In this document: piece after piece, positions 21,669 to 29,761 of the stretch | Position numbering within the stretch: position 1 is the stretch's first letter | Layout: each line of letters starts with the position of its first letter | Source of the DNA: an uncultured Eubacteriales bacterium | Lineage (GTDB): Bacteria > Bacillota > Clostridia > Oscillospirales > Oscillospiraceae | Direction: 5' to 3' | NCBI GenBank assembly: GCA_934567745.1 | Contig: CAKTJM010000002.1 | Location: 1 to 39,051, forward strand | DNA length: 39,051 nucleotides | Program-made: the position numbers and the translations under genes | Notes under the pieces: generated by a model | Told to the model about the DNA's origin: nothing | Seen by the model: only the letters and a program-made list of their open reading frames with translations | Database searches by the model: none

Positions 21669-21676
21669 CGGTTTCC
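21645..21676 (+). terminator. Hairpin across the stop codon of the 27-aa ORF
   Basis: GGAAACCG-C-CACT and AGTG-A-CGGTTTCC form a two-part stem with a short loop. No T run follows, so it may protect a short RNA's 3' end rather than terminate. Confidence 0.45.
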
Positions 21677-21779
21677 GCAGAAATGCTGATCAACCAATAA
21701 CTAGGCCGGGGTCGCTCGTCGCAACGCCTTCCTGTTTTTATGATACCATCCCGCCGCCCCGTTGTCAAGCCACGCCCGG

Positions 21780-21808
21780 TTGACAGCGCCCGCGGCAGCG
21801 GATACAAT
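21780..21808 (+). promoter_or_regulatory. Promoter of rpe
   Basis: TTGACA, 17-base spacer and TACAAT, near consensus. The leader to the rpe start is about 230 bases and very GC-rich, with a GCGGGGC/GCCCCGC hairpin at 21952-21970. I recognise no known regulatory RNA in it. Confidence 0.75.
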
Positions 21809-22047
21809 AGAGAGGTCGAAACAGGGCCCCCCGGCCGCGCCCCAGGCATGGGGCGGGACGAGGGGCATCTATATGATGCGGCGGGCCGCCGGGTCGTCGG
21901 CCGGTCCCGTGGGCGAGGGGGACGGCGGTCCCGGTGCTCCGCGCGGGGCCTGCGCCCCGCTGCCGCTCGACGCATCCTATGCGCCGCCCACCCACGATGT
22001 GCGGCGACACGATCCCCCAATGCTCTGCACGGAAAGGAAGCTCTGCC

Positions 22048-22695
22048 ATGGTCAAGATCGCACCCTCGATCCTCTCTGCCGACTTCGCCGACCTGCGCCG
22101 CGAGGTCGAGCGCGTCCACACCGCCGACTGGCTCCACGTCGACGTCATGGACGGCATGTTCGTCTCCAACATCAGCATCGGCGTCCCCGTCGTCAAGTCC
22201 CTGCGCAAGTGTACCGACATGTTCCTCGACGTCCATCTGATGATCGAGAAGCCCGTCCGCTACATCGACGCCTTCGCCGACGCCGGGGCCGACCTGCTCA
22301 CCGTCCACCTCGAGGCCGACATGCCCCCCGGCATCCGGGCCGCGCTCGACGCGATGGACCGCCGCGGCGTGAAGAAGGGCGTCGCCCTGCGGCCGATCAC
22401 CGCCGCCGAGGCGATCCTGCCCTACCTCAAGGACCTCGACCTCGTCCTCGTCATGACCGTCGAGCCGGGCTTCGGCGGCCAGAGCTTCATGACCGACCAG
22501 CTCAAGAAGATCGAACAGGTCCGTGCGTACATCGACGAGATCAACCCTGCCTGTCGGCTGGAGGTGGACGGCGGCGTCGCCCCCGACACCGTCCGGCTGT
22601 GCAAGGACGCCGGGGCGGACACCCTCGTCGCGGGCAGCGCGGTCTACGGCGCGGCCGATCCCGCCGCCGCGATCGAGGCCCTGAGGGAGGCGTGA
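22048..22695 (+). CDS. rpe: Ribulose-phosphate 3-epimerase
   Basis: A 215-residue TIM-barrel enzyme interconverting ribulose 5-phosphate and xylulose 5-phosphate in the pentose phosphate pathway. VKIAPSILSADFADLRREVE is the classic N-terminus. LHVDVMDGMFV supplies the metal ligands, VHLMIEKPVRYI follows, and VMTVEPGFGGQSFM and LEVDGGVAPDTV form the phosphate-binding end. Length is normal (about 215-225). GGAAAGGAAGC precedes the chosen ATG; the 38 open codons upstream have no ribosome site. recR begins two bases after the stop, so the two are co-transcribed. Confidence 0.96.
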   Translation: MVKIAPSILSADFADLRREVERVHTADWLHVDVMDGMFVSNISIGVPVVKSLRKCTDMFLDVHLMIEKPVRYIDAFADAGADLLTVHLEADMPPGIRAALDAMDRRGVKKGVALRPITAAEAILPYLKDLDLVLVMTVEPGFGGQSFMTDQLKKIEQVRAYIDEINPACRLEVDGGVAPDTVRLCKDAGADTLVAGSAVYGAADPAAAIEALREA

Positions 22696-22696
22696 G

Positions 22697-23299
22697 ATGG
22701 AATACTTCCCTCCGGCCCTGGAGGCCCTGGTCGAGCAGTTCGCCCGCCTGCCGGGCATCGGGCAGAAGACGGCCCAGCGGCTCACGTTCTTCGTCCTCTC
22801 CCTGCCCGAGGGGGAGGTCCTGGCCTTCGCCGACGCCCTGCGCGCGGCCAAGCAGGAGATCGCCCTGTGCCCCATCTGTCAGAACCTGACCCAGGGCGGC
22901 GGCCCGTGCCCCATCTGCGCGAACACGAAGCGCGACGCGGGCCTGATCTGCGTGGTGGCGGATCCGAAGGACGTCGTCGCCCTCGAACGCGGCCGGGAGT
23001 ACCGCGGCCGGTACCACGTCCTGCATGGGGTCCTCTCGCCGATGAACGGCGTCGGGCCGGACGACCTGGCGATCAAGCCCCTCATCGAGCGGGTCGCCGC
23101 GGGCGGGGTGGAGGAGGTCATCATGGCCACGAACCCCGACACCGAGGGCGAGGCCACGGCGATGTACCTCTCGCGTCTGCTCAAGCCCTTTGGCGTGAAG
23201 ACGACCCGACTGGCCTACGGCGTGCCGGTCGGCGGGCACCTGGAATACGCCGACGACGCCACGCTCATGCGCGCCCTGGAGGGGCGGCGGGAGATGTGA
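22697..23299 (+). CDS. recR: Recombination mediator protein RecR
   Basis: A 200-residue DNA repair protein that acts with RecF/RecO to load RecA on gapped DNA. The N-terminal helix-hairpin-helix LVEQFARLPGIGQKTAQRL is present. The four-cysteine zinc motif is CPICQNLTQGGGPCPIC. The Toprim domain starts ICVVADPKDVVALERGREYR and includes HVLHGVLSPMNGVGPDDLAI. Length is normal. GGGAGGCGTGAG lies just before the ATG. It overlaps in transcription with rpe and ends before a strong hairpin. Confidence 0.97.
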   Translation: MEYFPPALEALVEQFARLPGIGQKTAQRLTFFVLSLPEGEVLAFADALRAAKQEIALCPICQNLTQGGGPCPICANTKRDAGLICVVADPKDVVALERGREYRGRYHVLHGVLSPMNGVGPDDLAIKPLIERVAAGGVEEVIMATNPDTEGEATAMYLSRLLKPFGVKTTRLAYGVPVGGHLEYADDATLMRALEGRREM

Positions 23300-23319
23300 G
23301 CGTCCATGACACACGAAAT

Positions 23320-23347
23320 GCGCCCGTCTCGCCCTCGAGACGGGCGC
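23320..23347 (+). terminator. Hairpin between recR and the DUF1835-like gene
   Basis: GCGCCCGTCTCG / CGAGACGGGCGC, twelve perfect pairs with a CCCT loop and no T run. The stem core CCCGTCTC/GAGACGGG recurs in the hairpin behind the next gene (24557). Confidence 0.55.
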
Positions 23348-23380
23348 TCCCGCATCCGACAGGAAGGAGCGCGTGATCGT

Positions 23381-24370
23381 ATGACAGAGCTGTTCTTCTC
23401 GGACCAGACGAGGGTCCACTTCGCCCTGGCCAGGACCGAGGGCCTGTGCGGCCCGGTCCGATATCCGGACTTCGCGGCCCTCTGGCACGAGGGCCGTCTC
23501 GGCCCGCTCCCGCAGCCGGAGCCCTTCCCCGACGACCTCCTGCTGTCCCTCGACCTGGCCTGCGGCAGCATCCGCGGCGATCCGCTCTCCGACGAGCGGC
23601 AGGCCGCCCTGCGGGCGTGCGTCTACTGCGGCGACCGGTGGGCCGAGGAGGTCGGTCCGGCGGAGGTCGAGGAGGACTTCGCCCGCAGATGGCGGGAGAA
23701 GGTCCGCGCCCACGGGCGGTTCCTGGCGCTGGCTGAGGCCGGGACGCCGATGCGCATCTGGTACGGCCAGGACCCGTACAGCCTGTGCGGCTTCCACTAC
23801 GCGGTCTGGGTGCTCCATCGGTACGGCTGCCCGATCGTGACGGCCGCGCTGCCCGCGGCCGATCCCTTCGACCCGTCCGTCCCCCTGCGCGGCTGGGACC
23901 AGCTCGAATGGAGGGACGTCCCGCGCTACCTCGCCCGCGTCGAGGAACCGCTGTCCGACGCCCGCGCGGACGAGATCGCCCGGACGTGGGAACGTCTGCG
24001 GGCGGAGGACGCCCCGCTGCGCGCCGTCGTGGACGGGCGGCTCGTGAGCTGCCCGGCGGACCACTACGACGCGATGCTCCAGGCAGAGCTGGGCGGCGGT
24101 CCGCTCTCCATCGCGACCCTGATCATCCATCTCTGGCGGCGTCATCCCAACGCACACGGGAACGAGGTCCTCGGCCCGCGGGTGGAGGAGCTGCTCCGCG
24201 CCGGGAAGCTCAGGCTCGTCCATCGGTCGCAGGAGCACTTCTTTGACTGCGTCGTGGCGCTCCCGGACGGGGCGGAGGGCGAGCCCCAGCCGCCCCCGCC
24301 GCCCGTCCCTGATGCCTCCACTCCCTCCGCGCGCCCTAACTGCGTAGTTTTTACTTGTCATTGTAAATAA
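23381..24370 (+). CDS. DUF1835/DUF3658-like protein
   Basis: A 329-residue protein of unknown function. It opens MTELFFSDQTRVHFALAR, with a mid-section RIWYGQDPYSLCGFHYAVW and WDQLEWRDV as in DUF1835 proteins. The C-terminal third, MLQAELGGGPLSIATLIIHL then GNEVLGPRVEELLRAGKLRL, fits the DUF3658 helical region. No catalytic motif or membrane segment is evident. GGAAGGAGCGCGTGATCGT precedes the ATG. The last 28 residues are odd: a proline run, then NCVVFTCHCK read from an abruptly AT-rich stretch. The original stop may therefore have been lost by deletion or insertion at the 3' end. Confidence 0.7.
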   Translation: MTELFFSDQTRVHFALARTEGLCGPVRYPDFAALWHEGRLGPLPQPEPFPDDLLLSLDLACGSIRGDPLSDERQAALRACVYCGDRWAEEVGPAEVEEDFARRWREKVRAHGRFLALAEAGTPMRIWYGQDPYSLCGFHYAVWVLHRYGCPIVTAALPAADPFDPSVPLRGWDQLEWRDVPRYLARVEEPLSDARADEIARTWERLRAEDAPLRAVVDGRLVSCPADHYDAMLQAELGGGPLSIATLIIHLWRRHPNAHGNEVLGPRVEELLRAGKLRLVHRSQEHFFDCVVALPDGAEGEPQPPPPPVPDASTPSARPNCVVFTCHCK

Positions 24371-24383
24371 GGTAGTTTTAACT
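24344..24383. repeat. Short direct repeat in an AT-rich patch
   Basis: GTAGTTTTTACT and GTAGTTTTAACT lie 28 bases apart and differ at one base. The patch is markedly AT-rich in a GC-rich neighbourhood and spans the 3' end of the DUF1835-like gene. It might be a scar of a past insertion. Beyond it, 24384-24550 holds degenerate CAGGATCG-type motifs but no gene. Confidence 0.4.
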
Positions 24384-24556
24384 AGGTGGGCATTTTTGCC
24401 CAGTCGGGATGGGCAGGATCGTCCCTGGCCCCGGACAGGATCGCCCGATCGGTCTGGGCAGGTCCGCCCTCTCGCCACCGGGCCGGTGCAGGATCCGGTG
24501 TCCCACGGACGGGCCAGGCCGTGGGCGGGGCATGGGGGTCTGTTCCTGCAACAGAA

Positions 24557-24589
24557 AAGCACCCGTCTCACGGTACGAGACGGGTGCTT
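24557..24589 (+). terminator. Terminator behind the DUF1835-like gene
   Basis: AAGCACCCGTCTC / GAGACGGGTGCTT, thirteen perfect pairs with the loop ACGGTAC. The T run is only TTC. It lies some 190 bases after the stop. Confidence 0.6.
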
Positions 24590-24626
24590 CGCTATGATCG
24601 ACAGACTGCGGGGCGTTCGAGCGTTT

Positions 24627-24674
24627 GGCTCCCTCTGACGAGGGAGCTGTCCGCGCAGCGGACTGAGGGAGAGA
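24627..24674 (+). repeat. Dispersed double-hairpin repeat (family B), copy 4
   Basis: GCTCCCTC/GAGGGAGC with loop TGAC, then GTCCGC/GCGGAC with loop GCA, ending TGAGGGAGAG. Same layout as copies 1 and 3. Confidence 0.65.
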
Positions 24675-24712
24675 CCGGTAGGACGACGGCGTCCTGGGGG
24701 CAGGCTCGCGTA

Positions 24713-24764
24713 TCTCTCCCTCCGTCTCGGCTCCGCCGAGCCACCTCCCTCGTCAGAGGGAGGC
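24713..24764 (-). repeat. Dispersed double-hairpin repeat (family B), copy 5
   Basis: Minus-strand orientation: CCTCCCTC/GAGGGAGG with loop TGAC, then GGCTCGGCGGAGCC, ending GACGGAGGGAGAG. It forms an inverted pair with copy 4, about 40 bases away, and ends nine bases from the stop codon of the acetyltransferase gene. On the plus strand the first hairpin is followed by TTTT. Confidence 0.6.
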
Positions 24765-24772
24765 TTTTGGTC

Positions 24773-25381
24773 TCACCGCCCCCGGTGTGATTTCGGCCGG
24801 GTGTCCTCCTCGCCCGGGCGGATCGTCCGGACGTACTTGGCGGGCACGCCCGCGACGATGGTGTACGGCGCGACGTCCTTCGTCACGACGCTCCCCGCCC
24901 CGACGACGGCCCCCCGGCCGATCGTCACGCCGGGCAGGACGGTCACAGACGAGCCGATCCATACGTCCTCCTCCACCACGATGGGCGCGGGATAGGCGGT
25001 GGTGCGCTTGGCAGGGTCGAAGTCATGGTTCAGGGTGGTGAAGGAGACGTCGTTGCCGATGATGGCCCCGCTGCCGATGGAGATCCCGCCCTGGTCCTGG
25101 AAGTGACAGCCCATGTTGACGAAGACGCGCTTGCCGAAGGAGAGGTTCTTCCCGCAGTTGGTGTAGAAGGGCGGGAAGATGCGCACGGTCTTGTCCACGG
25201 GCTTGCCGATGATCCGGGAGATGAAGTCGCGGACCTCGGCCTGGGTGTGGTAGGCGGCGTTGAGGAGGAAGACCAGACGCATGGTCTCCTCGCTCAGCCC
25301 GCGCATGAGCTGGTGCAGCTCGCCGCCGCCCTCGATGGGGTCGCCGCGGCGCATGTGGGAGAGATAGTCCTGTAGGTCCAT
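24773..25381 (-). CDS. Sugar O-acetyltransferase (maltose/galactoside acetyltransferase type)
   Basis: A 202-residue left-handed beta-helix acetyltransferase that would move acetyl from acetyl-CoA to a sugar hydroxyl. The N-terminal helical region is followed by hexapeptide repeats, ISIGSGAIIGNDVSF and VWIGSSVTVLPGVTIGRGAV then VGAGSVVTKDV. The catalytic histidine sits in TTLNHDFDP, as in LacA/Maa. PYTIVAGVPAKYVRTI is the typical end of the fold. CGGAAAGGAGGTCCCC precedes the ATG. It is the third gene of a minus-strand run with cytidine deaminase and the rhomboid-like gene. The true acceptor is unknown. Confidence 0.9.
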   Translation of the reverse strand: MDLQDYLSHMRRGDPIEGGGELHQLMRGLSEETMRLVFLLNAAYHTQAEVRDFISRIIGKPVDKTVRIFPPFYTNCGKNLSFGKRVFVNMGCHFQDQGGISIGSGAIIGNDVSFTTLNHDFDPAKRTTAYPAPIVVEEDVWIGSSVTVLPGVTIGRGAVVGAGSVVTKDVAPYTIVAGVPAKYVRTIRPGEEDTRPKSHRGR

Positions 25382-25402
25382 GGGGACCTCCTTTCCGACA
25401 GG

Positions 25403-25801
25403 CTAGCCCATGGAATCAGGCCCGAAGCCATGGGGCAGCAGCTCGCGCAGGGGGTAGGAGACGAAGCTGTGGTCCCTGCGCGCTACGAGCACGGTGAGGT
25501 CGGGGGAGAATTCATAGAGCATCTGCCGGCAGGAGCCGCACGGCCAGCAGTAGTCCGTGCTGTTGCCGACGACGGCCAGGCGTGTGAAGCTCCGGCAGCC
25601 CTCGCTGACCGCCTTCACCAGGGCGGTCCGCTCGGCGCAGATGCAGGAGCCGAAGGCGGAGTTCTCGACGTTGCAGCCGGTGAAGATCCGGCCGTCGGCC
25701 CCCTCCAGCGCGGCCCCGACGGGGAAGTGGGAGTACGGTACATAGGCCCGGTCGAGTATCGCGAAGGCCTGCTCGACGAGGGCCGCATCGGTCATGGGCA
25801 T
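25403..25801 (-). CDS. cdd: Cytidine deaminase
   Basis: A 132-residue zinc enzyme of pyrimidine salvage that deaminates cytidine and deoxycytidine. AYVPYSHFPVGAAL is the typical substrate-binding start. GCNVENSAFGSCICAERTAL holds the first zinc cysteine and the catalytic glutamate, and CWPCGSCRQMLYEF the other two cysteines. Length is right for the homotetrameric class. AAAAGGAGGTCTTCCCC precedes the chosen ATG; an ATG two codons on (MTD) is possible. It is separated from the genes on each side by 21 and 32 bases, hence co-transcribed. Confidence 0.95.
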   Translation of the reverse strand: MPMTDAALVEQAFAILDRAYVPYSHFPVGAALEGADGRIFTGCNVENSAFGSCICAERTALVKAVSEGCRSFTRLAVVGNSTDYCWPCGSCRQMLYEFSPDLTVLVARRDHSFVSYPLRELLPHGFGPDSMG

Positions 25802-25833
25802 GGGGAAGACCTCCTTTTCACCGGTCGCGCCGG

Positions 25834-26679
25834 TCACTGGATGTGGATGTGGGTGTTGATGTGGTCCTGACAGTAGCAGTGGTAGCCGCGGCACTTCGAG
25901 CAGTACCGGAACTCCAGCTGGGGGTCGGACACGTCGGTCCGGCCGCAGACGGAGCACTTGTGCAGATAGTCGTGCTTCGGCTTGGCGGCGTGGAAGTCCA
26001 CGACCTTCGGCCCGCGCCGGGCGCTCTGCCAGCCGGTCCGCTGACGGCCACGGGAGAGGAAGCCGGAGATGTCATCGGCGAAGAAGAGCAGATAGTTCAG
26101 GATCGCCACGACCGGGAGCAGGGCGAGCAGGAGCTTCCCGGCCATGAGGAAGCGCACGATCGACAGGACGAAGAACGCCGCGTCGAACCAGGCCAGCCAC
26201 TTGACCTTCACCGGGATGAGGAAGAACAGCAGGACCTGCAGGTCCGGATAGAGCGTGGCGAAGGCGAAGAAGAGGGACAGGTTCACATAGCTCATGGACG
26301 CGGTGCCCGTCACGAAGCCGAGGATCAGGTTCATGAGCGCGCCGAAGAGGTAGAAGATGGTGAACTTGTTCGCGCCCCACTCCCGCTCGAGCGCCATGCC
26401 GATGAAGTAATAGAAGTAGAGGGCGATGGCGAAGAAGAAGATGTTCGAGCGGAAGGACGGGACGAAGATGAAGGTGACGATCCGCCAGACCTGGCCGCTG
26501 AGGATGGCGGCGGAGTCGAAGCAGAACAGGCTCGTCGCGACGGCCCCTCCGTGCAGGGAGAAGGCGTCGAGGAGATAGATCAGGACGTTGCCGATGATGA
26601 TGTAGCGCATGAGGCCGGGGATGCCCCAGCGGGGGTGCCGGGCGCAGAAGCGGTCCAGCCAGCGTTGCAGAGCTTGCAA
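25834..26679 (-). CDS. Rhomboid-like membrane protein with a C-terminal Cys/His zinc-ribbon tail
   Basis: A 281-residue protein with about six membrane segments between residues 25 and 195. GQVWRIVTFIFVP corresponds to the conserved G-x-W-R segment of rhomboids and ALEREWGANKFTIFYLFGAL to their L1/TM2 region. The catalytic GxSG is absent; SYVNLSLFFAFATLYPD occupies its place, and no catalytic His is apparent. It is therefore probably an inactive rhomboid (pseudoprotease). The cytoplasmic tail carries CSVCGR and YCSKCRGYHCYC, a likely zinc ribbon, and ends HINTHIHIQ. The start is a TTG nine bases after AAGGAGG. It heads the operon with cdd and the acetyltransferase gene. Confidence 0.75.
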   Translation of the reverse strand: MQALQRWLDRFCARHPRWGIPGLMRYIIIGNVLIYLLDAFSLHGGAVATSLFCFDSAAILSGQVWRIVTFIFVPSFRSNIFFFAIALYFYYFIGMALEREWGANKFTIFYLFGALMNLILGFVTGTASMSYVNLSLFFAFATLYPDLQVLLFFLIPVKVKWLAWFDAAFFVLSIVRFLMAGKLLLALLPVVAILNYLLFFADDISGFLSRGRQRTGWQSARRGPKVVDFHAAKPKHDYLHKCSVCGRTDVSDPQLEFRYCSKCRGYHCYCQDHINTHIHIQ

Positions 26680-26722
26680 AATGTGGTTCCTCCTTGATAA
26701 GGGGACGTCTGGGTCGATCGCT

Positions 26723-26752
26723 CATGGCGGAGGAAGGAGATCCCTCCGTCCA
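26723..26752 (-). promoter_or_regulatory. Hairpin in the rhomboid-like leader
   Basis: GGACGGAGG and CCTCCGCC pair in the transcribed leader, about 45 bases before the start codon. No function is apparent. The rest of 26753-26830 shows no gene. Confidence 0.3.
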
Positions 26753-26833
26753 CTCTTGGGGATCGGCTCGAGCGGTCCTTGGTTTCAGCAGTCATGGGTG
26801 GTTCATAGGTCCCCTCGTTCGGTCACTGGTATC

Positions 26834-26862
26834 ATTTTAACCGTTTTCCGCCGGGAAGTCTA
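26834..26862 (-). promoter_or_regulatory. Promoter of the rhomboid-cdd-acetyltransferase run
   Basis: Minus strand TAGACT, 17-base spacer and TAAAAT, a moderate match. Confidence 0.45.
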
Positions 26863-26912
26863 GAACAGATTGTAAATTATCCCGGATCTGGAGAAAAGCT
26901 GAAAAAAGGGGC

Positions 26913-26941
26913 TTGCGTTTTGACACGGAGGGATCTATAAT
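26913..26941 (+). promoter_or_regulatory. Promoter of the ahcY leader
   Basis: TTGCGT, 17-base spacer and TATAAT. A TTGACA lies within the spacer but is only ten bases from the -10, too close to be used. Confidence 0.6.
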
Positions 26942-26947
26942 CTACGA

Positions 26948-27131
26948 TACCACAGGATGGCCTGCCGTCCTGCGGCAGACAATCGAACGATGTGCGCATT
27001 ATCGAGAGTGGGTGAGAGAGTTAGCTCCATGACCCCACACCAACCTGCCCCACGCGGCAAGGTGGTACCGCTAACAGCGATAAGGGAGCGCCTGTTACCG
27101 AACGGCTTCCCTATCGGGGGAGGCTTTTTTT
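26948..27131 (+). promoter_or_regulatory. T-box-like leader of ahcY
   Basis: The segment GCGGCAAGGTGGTACCGC (27054-27071) matches the T-box antiterminator, in which GCGG and CCGC pair and UGGU binds the ACCA end of an uncharged tRNA. An intrinsic terminator follows. The UGGU form asks for a tRNA with A at position 73, which fits methionine among others. Stem I is short and atypical, with hairpins at CTGCCG/CGGCAG and GTGGGT/ACCCCAC. ATG at 27029 is a possible Met specifier, but this is unsupported. SAM riboswitch sequences were not found. Confidence 0.55.
27105..27131 (+). terminator. Regulatory terminator in the ahcY leader
   Basis: GCTTCCC / GGGAGGC, seven pairs including one wobble, followed by seven T residues. 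A competing longer stem, CGATAAGGGAGC with GCTTCCCTATCG, uses the same 5' arm, as expected of an attenuator. Confidence 0.75.
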
Positions 27132-27177
27132 GTTGCCCCCGCACAGGCCCCAGGACCATTAGGAGGATATCTGAACT

Positions 27178-28416
27178 ATGAGCATCGTGAAGGACATGGC
27201 TCTGGCCGAATCGGGACGGAGGAAGATCGACTGGGTGCGCGCCCACATGCCCGCCCTGAGCCAGATCGAGGAGCGCTTCGCACGGGAGCAGCCGTTCCGC
27301 GGCCTGCGGATCGCCGTCTCGGTCCATCTGGAGGCGAAGACGGCCAACCTCGGCTGCGTCCTGGCCAAGGGCGGGGCGGAGGTCCATCTGACCGGCTCGA
27401 ACCCCCTGTCCACCCAGGACGACGTGGCCGCCGGGCTGGCCAGCCTGGGCGTGCAGACCTACGGGATCTACGGCGTGGATGCCGCGGGGTACGAGGAGTT
27501 GCTGGTCGAGACGCTCAAGTGCCGCCCGCACCTGGTCATCGACGACGGCGGCGACCTGATCGACCTGCTCTCCGGCAAGTGCGCAGAGTACGCCACGGAG
27601 CTGATGGGCGGCTGCGAGGAGACGACCACCGGCATCCTGCGGCTGAAGGCCCGCGAGCGGGCGGGCAGCCTGCCCTGCCCCATGATGGCGGTCAACGACG
27701 CGAAGGCCAAGCATTATTACGACAACAAGTACGGCACGGGCCAGTCCGTGTGGGACGGCATCATGCACACCACCAACCTGATCGTCGCCGGGAAGACCGT
27801 CGTGGTCGCGGGCTACGGCTGGTGCGGCAAGGGCGTGGCGATGCGCGCGGCCGGGATGGGCGCGAACGTGATCGTCACGGAGATCGACCCCTTCAAGGCA
27901 CTCGACGCGACGATGAACGGCTTCCGCGTGATGTCCATGGACGAGGCTGCCCCGCTGGGCGACATCTTCGTCACCGTCACGGGCTGCAAGGACGTCATCG
28001 TCGGCCGCCACTTCGAGCAGATGAAGGACGGCGTCCTGCTGGCCAACGCGGGCCACTTCGACTGCGAGGTCGCCGCGGCCGAGCTGCGCGCGATGGCGGT
28101 GCGCTCCACCCTGCGCCGCGCGGACATCGTGGGCTACACCCTGCCGAACGGGCGGACGCTCGACCTGCTGGCCGAGGGGCGGCTCGTGAACCTGGCCGCG
28201 GGCAACGGCCACCCGGCGGAGATCATGGACATGTCCTTCGCCGTCCAGGCGCTGGCGGCCGAGTGGGTCGCCCAGCACCACGGGGAGCTGGAGCGCCGCG
28301 TCTACGCCGTCCCCGACGAGATCGACGACCAGATCGGCTGGGCCAAGCTCGCCGCGATGGGCCTGCACATCGACACCCTCACCCCCGAGCAGATCGCGTA
28401 TCTGAACGGCGTGTGA
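27178..28416 (+). CDS. ahcY: Adenosylhomocysteinase (short, Thermotoga/archaeal-type)
   Basis: A 412-residue NAD-dependent enzyme splitting S-adenosylhomocysteine to homocysteine and adenosine (some short-type enzymes prefer S-inosylhomocysteine). SVHLEAKTANLGCVLAKGGA opens the substrate domain. NDAKAKHYYDNKYGTGQSVW carries the catalytic Lys and Asp-Asn. VVAGYGWCGKGVAMRAAGMG is the NAD site, and NAGHFDCEV and GNGHPAEIMDMSFAVQ complete the active site. The enzyme ends LTPEQIAYLNGV and lacks the PDHYRY tail and the roughly 40-residue insert of eukaryotic and proteobacterial enzymes. TTAGGAGGATATCTGAACT precedes the ATG. It leads the methionine-cycle cluster behind the T-box-like leader. Confidence 0.95.
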   Translation: MSIVKDMALAESGRRKIDWVRAHMPALSQIEERFAREQPFRGLRIAVSVHLEAKTANLGCVLAKGGAEVHLTGSNPLSTQDDVAAGLASLGVQTYGIYGVDAAGYEELLVETLKCRPHLVIDDGGDLIDLLSGKCAEYATELMGGCEETTTGILRLKARERAGSLPCPMMAVNDAKAKHYYDNKYGTGQSVWDGIMHTTNLIVAGKTVVVAGYGWCGKGVAMRAAGMGANVIVTEIDPFKALDATMNGFRVMSMDEAAPLGDIFVTVTGCKDVIVGRHFEQMKDGVLLANAGHFDCEVAAAELRAMAVRSTLRRADIVGYTLPNGRTLDLLAEGRLVNLAAGNGHPAEIMDMSFAVQALAAEWVAQHHGELERRVYAVPDEIDDQIGWAKLAAMGLHIDTLTPEQIAYLNGV

Positions 28417-28491
28417 GCCGGATCGTCTCCTACATAAAACGAACGAGCCACATTTCATCGACTAGATCGAACCATAAGGAGGAACCATACC

Positions 28492-29673
<1,182 letters not shown>

Positions 29674-29681
29674 GGTCTGCG

Positions 29682-29726
29682 TTCGGACCGCCCGACGCCC
29701 GCTGTGCGTGGATCGTCGGGACGGTC
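29682..29726 (+). terminator. Hairpin after metK
   Basis: CGGACCG-CCCGAC and GTCGGGA-CGGTCCG make a thirteen-pair stem with one mismatch and an 18-base loop. There is no T run, so it may only partly terminate. Confidence 0.5.
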
Positions 29727-29761
29727 CGTAGATAAGAACCTCCCCGAAAGGAGCCGATAGC

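Noticed and set aside
24384..24550. Possible tandem repeat or CRISPR-like array built on CAGGATCG
   Set aside because: Units are irregular in length and sequence with no constant spacer; no cas genes are near.
26923..26941. Promoter with TTGACA and TATAAT at 26919-26941
   Set aside because: The two boxes are only ten bases apart. TTGCGT with a 17-base spacer explains the same -10.
26948..27131. SAM or SAH riboswitch upstream of ahcY
   Set aside because: None of the conserved SAM-I or SAH riboswitch sequences is present; the T-box antiterminator match is far better.
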